Source of the DNA: Xylona heveae TC161
Lineage: Eukaryota > Ascomycota > Xylonomycetes > Xylonales > Xylonaceae
Length of the DNA stretch: 64,000 nt
Direction of reading: 5' to 3'
Assembly (NCBI RefSeq): GCF_001619985.1
Contig: NW_017264196.1
Location: 1,674,001-1,738,000 of the forward strand
Below, piece by piece: positions 57,723 to 64,000 of this stretch (its first letter is position 1; each line of letters begins with the position of its first letter). Made by a program: the position numbers and the translations under genes. Under the pieces are notes generated by a model. It made no database searches. It saw only the letters and a list, made by a program, of their open reading frames with translations, and was not told where the DNA came from.

Positions 57723-58813
57723 GGTGTCTGTGTCTTGTGTCTGTGTCCACGCAACTCTCTTTGCCATGTTGACGCGCGCCGATCGGGGTAAGACTTGCCC
57801 CGGAAAATCCTCTTGCTCTAATTTGTGGTCACACATAACTGGCTTTTTTAGACCCGTGGAAGAGCGCATAAGCTCTGCAATGTGAGCATGGGGGTTCGCA
57901 ATGTTCCCCTCGACTATCGTAGTAGAATGCGGGATGAGGGGGGAAGTTTGGCCGCCTGGCGTGGCCGACAGGATCAATACAGTAGATGCAAGAGTGCAAC
58001 AAGCAGTCGCGACGACCTGCCCTTTCTTTTTTTTTTTATCCTCTCTTTGGTCCAACTTTTTGACCCTGCATGTCTTGCGCGGAGTACTCATCGTGGTACT
58101 CGTTGATTCAGTCTTTTTGGGCGTGGAGGCGACTTTGATGCCCTATCATCCTCTTTATTCGCAGCACGACCTTCACCTCACGGACGTTTTTGAAGCTGCA
58201 CAAACGAAAGAACTCCCAGCCACAAAATTGCAGTAAATTATTGACTGTCGCCAAATGGAAAATTGAGAACTATCGGATTAGAGAGAGGTCTTTGATGAGA
58301 CCGAAAAATACATACACGCATACCGAGTACTCACACCGCCTCCCGCACGTCCTCTGAAATCTCTGGACGATGCATCCCCAAGCTTTTCCAGGAGCGTATC
58401 GGCGCCGGCGCCAACGCCCAGCCCCAGTGCAGTCGTCCCCAGTGCAGTCCCAGGATCCAACTAAAGTTACCTACCTACTGTGTGATACAGTCACTACACT
58501 ACAATACTCTTGTGGCACGTCAAATTGAACCCAACCCCCCGTCTCCAGTCTTGTTTTTTTTTTTTTCTCCTCTCCTCTCCTTGCCTTTTTACCCCTTCTC
58601 CTTTTTTGCTTTCCGCCCCCGGACTCGGCGATAACCGAACTTGTGCAACTACATTTTGTGACCCTGAATTCACCATGCCAGATGCCATATCCGGCCAGAT
58701 CCTGGGAACCTAAGGTAGGTAGAGATCTTCCCTTCCCCGCAAGGCCCCGCCGTTTCCATGACAATGGATATGGACCACTCGTATGTTGTTGTGCTGGTTT
58801 TTTTTTGGGGGGG

Positions 58814-58937
58814 CTGTATTGTTATCCTCATTTTCTTAGACTATCTTGTTATCCTCTTTTTTGGACTATATTGTTATAACTCGTTGTTTTGGTCTATCTT
58901 GTTATACTCGTTTTCATTTGGACTATCTTGTATACTG
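58814..58937. repeat. Degenerate minisatellite, five copies of a 25-29 bp unit
   Basis: Units begin at about 58814, 58839, 58864, 58892 and 58921 and share the core GACTATCTTGTTAT followed by CTC and a T-rich tail ending in TTTG. The last copy is partial. It is the most regular element of the low-complexity zone to its right. Confidence 0.8.
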
Positions 58938-61854
58938 CACAGTATCGGTGTATAAGTTGAATGAGGATTTACCGCCGTAGCGTATCCGTACTACGTACAC
59001 CGTACACGGTACACCGCCTTTGTCGTCCTCGATCGTTGTCGATCGTTCTTGGTCGTCCCTGGTAGTCCTTGTTCGTCCTTGGGTCATGGACGGACTCACG
59101 TCCCTTGACGCCGTTTCAACTTTATATTTAACTTTACTTTACTTTAGTTTACCTAGGTCCTAGGTAATACTTTATAAACGCCTTGGAAGTTTTGAGTTTG
59201 GACTGTAGACTGGACCGTAGACTGTAGATCTCGGGCGTTAAACCCCTAGACCCTAGATCGTGGACAGCGAACCGCAGACCCTTGGGGAAATTTTACATTG
59301 CATTTCGGAGTCGCCGACTCGACTTGACTCGACTTGACTCGACTCGACTACATAGTATGCGACTACTGTATCTACCTAGTAGGCGCCCTGGCGCCTCGGC
59401 GCCTCTCATTCATGGTACGTAGTAGTGTAGTGATGTAGTGTACGAAGCTACTCTATTGTGGTATTGTATTATTGTGATATTGTGGTATTGTAGCCGTTCC
59501 CCGCGTCTCGTTCGTCCCATTTCCATTTCCCGTTTCCCAATTCGCGTTTCCTCTCGGGAGTCGGGATCTGGTTTGGTCTGGCTTAGCTACCAGCCTACCA
59601 GCCTACCAGAGTACCAGAGTACCAGCGTACGTGAAATGGCTGTGTACTCTGTAACTGTATACTAGGTAGTAGGTAGCTGTGTAGTGTAAGTGAAAGTGTA
59701 GGTCATAGGCTAGTTATAGTGTCTATGTGTATAGGTGCAGGTTATAGGTACGTAAGTGCATAGGTAGGTAGGTGTAGGTGTGTAGTTGTATAAGTGTAGC
59801 TTATAACACCAACATCCAAGTTCCCAGCGTCCCGTTCCATCGTACCATCCATTGTGAAATTGCACTGTACACAAAGATAAATTGTCTGTGGCATTTTCAT
59901 AAAGTACTGTATTATTTAACTTGGCTGTTTTATTTATTGGTTTGATCAATTGATCAATTATTTTTTTATCTAAAGATTAAGAAAAAATATGTGGAAATAT
60001 AAAAATGAAAATAAACAAAAATAAAATAAAAATGAAATGAAATTAAAAATAAACAACAATAAAACAATAAATAGAAGCAAATAAATTAAAATATCACAAA
60101 GGGAAAAAAATGCATTTACATGGTCGTATATAAGTATCAATGGTTTCATTCTGTGTTTTTGTTTGAGCTATATCTACAGACTAGACTACAGGTTACGGGT
60201 TACAGTTACCTATAGCTGTACATAGTACCATAAGCTTGAGCAATGCACAACGAACAATAAATAACAAATAACAAATAACAAAACAGCACCCAGTGCACAG
60301 CACACAGTGTTAATTACACTGGAGCATGCAGGTTCAAGCTTCGAGGATCGGGGATCCAGCTTCGATGTTGGATGTTGGACATTGGACATTGGATGTCAAG
60401 TTACAACTTACTGCGCAGACAGGTCAGCCCTGAGATTTAGGTACAATAGTACAACACCTCACTGTAATAGTCAACCAAGAGGTACATGATTAGTGAGTCG
60501 CTAAGTAAATGTATAACCGTTCGTACAGAACTCGCCCCGTCGCTATATTGTCCACCAACCTGCCATACCTGGAACCTCTAGTTATGGATCTAACACGTAG
60601 GTTCAATACCAGAACGCCGAATTTACTATACTGTACGTACACTTCCCATGAAATTGAGACTAGATACTATTGAATTTGTTGCTGAGATTATGAGATGGTA
60701 GACTGTAGACTGTAGATTGTAGACTCTAGACTCTAGGCCGTAGGTGCTGGGTGCTAGGTATGGGTGAAGTGACCTGACATGCCTTCGTACATTTACACAG
60801 TAATGTAGGTAGCAATGCAGCGACACAGAAATACAGCAATGTGGTAGTGGCAATGTGGCATACTTTTCACTGCCTTATACATACTCGATTATACAAAGTG
60901 CATAGATAGATGGATAGATGGATAGATTGATATATAGATAAATAGTCAATGGGGGTTTGTTTGGGGTGTATCCTACTACATATGCTGCTACGTTGCTTCG
61001 TTGCTATGCAGGATAAATCAACGTACAGTATGTCAGACTCAATGCAGTAATGCAGTAGTATGCAGCAATGTAAGAGGCTATGCAGGCAGCAGCCTGTACA
61101 TCTGCCGTCTGCTTAATGCAGGGACCCTCTAATGATCTAGATCCAGATCCAGCCGACCAGCAGTAAAGCGGACTGGGACCACGGATTACGGATTACGGAC
61201 CATGGACCATAGAACATGGACAATAAACCAGAGACACAGGGACGTAGGGACGCAGGGACTCAAATACAAAGCCTCAGAGTCTGTCATAAAGAAAGGCACA
61301 GAGAAAGAGTCAGGATACGCATGGACACACAGAATCTCGGATGTTGACACGGACACGGACACGGATGGCCAAGAAACCAAGTTCTCAGACTCAGTGACGC
61401 TGTAAAGTAAGCACTTGAGAAACTCAGGGGCCGGATGCGGAGGTGCGTATCGGGCAGACATGTGACACAGGTGCAGGAACACAGACGCAGCGACAACGAC
61501 GCAGGAACCCAAAACCAAGGAACAAAGCCAAGTCAAGAGGCATAACCGTTGAATAAACTGTCGTGTAAACACAGAGCGAGAGTATTTCTGTACTCTGTAT
61601 TTGTAGTACGGTACCAATATCTACGGACCTAGGTAGATAAGGTAGTTTACCACCGTGGAACGGAAGTGATATACACAAAACGATAAAAAAAAAAAGCACC
61701 AAAGACAATGTGTGAAGTATGTTAGGCAGAAATGCGTCAAATGACGAGAAACAATGAATTTAGAATAATGGGTGAAAACAATGGATCAAACGATGCGTCA
61801 AAATTAATGCATAAGAACAATGGATCAAACAATGAACCAAACAATGCGTAAAAA
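58938..61854. repeat. Cryptically simple zone of many short degenerate tandem repeats
   Basis: Almost every 50-100 bp block contains two to four drifting copies of a short unit. Examples are TCGTCCTTGG-like units at 59023-59082, CTCGACTTGA at about 59309-59350, GGCGCC three times near 59383-59405 and CCTACCAG/AGTACCAG at about 59588-59630. Others are TAGGTAGG-type at 59690-59800, AAATAAC at 60255-60282 and GTAGACT at 60698-60740. GATAGATG (60902-60950), GGATTAC (61182-61198) and GACACG (61347-61365) follow. An AT-rich block lies at 59890-60130. No gene was recognised. Confidence 0.75.
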
Positions 61855-63095
61855 CTACTGCCGCTCCATCAACTCAACCACCTTCTTCCGAACTCCTCCC
61901 CCACCGAGATTTTCATCCACCCAGTCGTCCCAACAGATTGCAAGAAGAGCAGAATGCCGTCCGGGACGTTTCTTGGCGAATAGTTCTGATACAACTTCAT
62001 CTGCAGCTTCTGCTTGCTCCGAACCCGAGCTTGACTCCAGATTGGAGCTACCGCTGCTACTCTTCAACGTCGGGACATGCCCGGATTTATTCTCCGGGAG
62101 GACTCTCGCCCAGCGCAAAATCCCTTCAAACTGGAAGCCCATGCGTTCAGCGGCCTTGACGCTTCGCGCATTATCGGCATGAGCCTGCCATTGCAAGCGT
62201 CGTAATCCAAGACCTCCACGGGACGGAAGATCCATGGCGTAGAGCTCAAGAAGTCCAACGGCGTGTGTAGTGAAGTGTGATTTTTGAAAAGCAGGGAACG
62301 TGACGACCTGGCCCTGTAGTGTTAGCGTCTGTATTCTCTATATTCTTCTAGACTGGAGCATCAAGTTCTTGTGATGACGGAGTCAAGAGTAGAGGGAGAG
62401 TAAATGATACGGCTTCAGATGAGCGGCCTGGAAAGACAAATGGGCTGATTCGATGGAACCCAGATGAGAAGAAACGTGACTGTCAATGGAAATAAAATAA
62501 AAAGACTGACAAATCCAATTTCACTTATCCCATGTTCTTTGTCGGTATTCAAATAACCGATAATTCCAGCAAACGTGTTGCCATGCTCATCCAGATGCGG
62601 CTCTGCATTGCCATGTCCATTTCCGCGCCAGCCTTTGGAGTAACTTGCGTAAAGCTGCGAAGAAGGCACGCTTCCGATGCGAGTATTGTAAACGGCTTCA
62701 AATTCATCAGGAGCGTCAAACGGTCCCCAGGGAAGATAGTCGAAGATCTCTGGGTGCGATTTGCCCACTTGAACGAAAGGGGGGCCGTGAGTGGGGAACT
62801 GTATTGTTAAATATCAGAATCGTTCCGTTCCTCTCATCCTGAACATCTCTTTTGTGAGGAAAGTATATGTTGAAGACAGCGGCAGCAGACTGCTCTTTTT
62901 GGTCATGTGTTCATGGGAAAGGGATACGAAGAAGGAAAAAGACAGCAATATTTCAAATAAAGTTGGCACAAATTCACAAGACGGTTAGAATGGAAAGACA
63001 CAACTTACGTCGAATGGAACCAACAAGACGCGATCACTTTCAAGTGGCCGAACAGGAAAGTGGAAATTGGTCGAGGAAGTCTTTTGGACCGTCAT
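61855..63095 (-). CDS. GNAT-family N-acetyltransferase
   Basis: Three exons (63095-63009, 62798-62511, 62307-61855) give 275 aa. Exon 1 encodes MTVQKTSSTNFHFPVRPLES with DRVLLVPFD. Exon 2 has IFDYLPWGPFDAPDEFEAVY and FAGIIGYLNTDKEHGISEIGF. Exon 3 has the GNAT core VVTFPAFQKSHFTTHAVGLL, then GLGLRRLQWQAHADNARSVK and AAERMGFQFEGILRWA, typical of RimJ/RimL-like (Acetyltransf_3) proteins. These transfer acetyl from acetyl-CoA to an amine; the substrate is unknown. Intron 2 uses donor GTCAGT and has two possible acceptors 6 nt apart (62307 or 62313). I chose the inner one because it restores the IGFVVTFPAFQ consensus. A Ser/Glu-rich insert lies at about 62010-62060. Confidence 0.85.
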
Positions 63096-63762
63096 TATAA
63101 ATGTTTCTTTCTTGGAGTTTGTTGTCACTGGATCAATGCTTCATGCGAGCTGAGATGATGCCGGCAAGTCTAAATCATTCGTTAGCAAAAATTCAAAGTT
63201 CAAATTTTGAGAAAGCGCTTGGTATTTCAGAATTCAGACAATTGAAGTAAATCAGAGAAACAACTGGAAAACGAATAATTTCAGAGATAATTCTCAGTTT
63301 GAAGCAGTCGAAGGCAGCGCAGTCAACCCGGGGGATCTGAATTGAGGGCCAAATACTGGCCGCTCATGAACAGGTAGCTATGTATGCAGCATGACGTGAT
63401 GACGCCCGTATGGAGGAAGTACGGAGTAGATATAAGATGATTTCAAAGGTTGAAAAAGGAATTGCAAAAGGAACTCAAAGCCAAATACGTAGAGGAACAG
63501 ACATAGGGATTTTATGATTCATTCAAATTTGGAAATGATCACAATGACGACGCACCAATGCTTTCAAGGTGAACACCGAAAGTGAAATACTGCAGAGACA
63601 ACGCACCTAATCAACTATTTTATCTTCGATGACAAAAAATGCAATCAATAATGACTGAACAGATTGATATGAAATGAATCAAATATTGTTGAGAGCTCGA
63701 CATTTACTCTTGTCCTTCGGCTGGTTCGGCCGAGCTTAAATGAAATGACGAATAAGCTTGAC
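63096..63762. other. Intergenic between GNAT promoter and right-edge gene
   Basis: AT-rich, with no conserved frame. It should hold the GNAT promoter and the 3' flank of the partial gene. Confidence 0.45.
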
Positions 63763-64000
63763 TCATTGCCTCATAGGGTGTGCCGAGGGACATGTATCAA
63801 CACACACAGCCATTGTATTATTAACGATCAATGTCTCAGCTCTGATGTACAAGATCAAGGGTTCACAGCGAGGAAGACCTTCAAGTGTAAAATAAATTTT
63901 TGACTTCTCTACACCAGCTGCATACTGCTCTAATTGCTCTGGAGAAATAAGAAACAATATTCCTCAGCCACTGAGACTCAACTCACGAAATGGAGAGGAG
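63763..64000 (-). CDS. Possible last exon(s) of a gene entering from the right edge
   Basis: On the minus strand the frame from 63938 to the stop at 63763 encodes about 58 residues (QLEQYAAGVEKSKIYFTLEG, later RAETLIVNNTMAVCVDTCPS). It has no ATG of its own but follows a good acceptor (TTTCTCCAG) and a 48-nt intron (63986-63939) with donor GTGAGT. The exon fragment 64000-63987 joins in phase. The protein is not recognised; the call rests on splice signals and protein-like composition. Confidence 0.35.

Larger units (their letters stand above)
52838..58813. other. Gene-poor region, 6 kb, upstream of the bHLH gene
   Basis: No conserved coding sequence was found on either strand. Frames up to 203 codons exist but are low-complexity, lack ATG starts or lie across GA/CT tracts. 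The region contains (GA)n tracts at 54388-54428, 55310-55326 and 57691-57722 and many homopyrimidine runs. It may be a long regulatory region and leader of the bHLH gene. Confidence 0.5.

Noticed and set aside
57480-58091. 203-codon minus-strand frame
   Set aside because: It starts downstream of a CT/GA tract, has low-complexity SLSLS content and no family resemblance.
61186-61617. 143-codon minus-strand frame with Ser/Val/Cys repeats
   Set aside because: It lies in the micro-repeat zone; its repeated SVSVS content follows the GACACG tandem repeat.
1-64000. CRISPR arrays, insertion sequences, rRNA genes, LTR or virus-like elements
   Set aside because: No regular spaced repeats, terminal repeats with coding remnants, rRNA segments or transposase/polymerase motifs were seen on either strand.

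Overview
The window reads as a stretch of a filamentous ascomycete (Pezizomycotina) chromosome. Eurotiomycetes are the most likely class, but the species is not identifiable from the sequence alone. Support comes from genes broken by short GT-AG introns (mostly 48-116 nt) with CTAAC/CTGAC-like branch points, monocistronic genes on both strands, a CYP53-type benzoate hydroxylase P450, a long-tailed fungal PEX6, an Esc1/SclR-like bHLH regulator, and a tRNA-Thr with an anticodon-loop intron. I saw no bacterial operons, CRISPR arrays, intact transposons or virus-like elements.

Layout, left to right. Positions 1-1679 hold no gene I can support. From 1.7 to 10.7 kb three genes run rightward: a class I SAM methyltransferase, the spliceosomal protein LSm2, and the cross-link repair nuclease Pso2/Snm1. 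From 11.4 to 20.9 kb three genes run leftward: an SH3BGR/glutaredoxin-like protein, an amino-acid/GABA-type permease and a membrane-anchored acid-lipase/steryl-ester-hydrolase-type lipase. PEX6 follows (23.0-27.9 kb, +), then an NCS1 purine-cytosine permease (-), an REX1-type RNA exonuclease (+), a CYP53 P450 (-), tRNA-Thr(CGT) (+), a membrane-bound nucleotide pyrophosphatase/phosphodiesterase (-), a Mis18-like zinc protein (+), the Tpa1/Ofd1 prolyl hydroxylase (+), L-threonine aldolase (-) and an Esc1/SclR-like bHLH factor (-). After a 9.1-kb stretch without recognisable genes come a GNAT acetyltransferase (-) and what looks like the last exon of a gene running in from beyond the right edge.

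The genes do not form one pathway. They are mostly housekeeping functions (splicing/mRNA decay, DNA repair, peroxisome import, RNA processing, translation) mixed with transporters and catabolic enzymes, as is usual for a core fungal chromosome. I did not see a dedicated new multi-gene system. The items most worth a second look are: (i) the 825-aa protein with a Mis18/Yippee-type double-CXXC domain and a long basic tail; (ii) the 3-kb zone near 58.8-61.8 kb, built almost entirely of short degenerate tandem repeats; (iii) the long gene-poor region upstream of the bHLH regulator, with a predicted 5'UTR intron; (iv) a long ATG-less in-frame extension upstream of threonine aldolase; and (v) a 28-C homopolymer inside a PEX6 intron.

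All exon borders were placed by eye, using splice consensus, reading-frame continuity and family conservation. None has been checked against transcripts.
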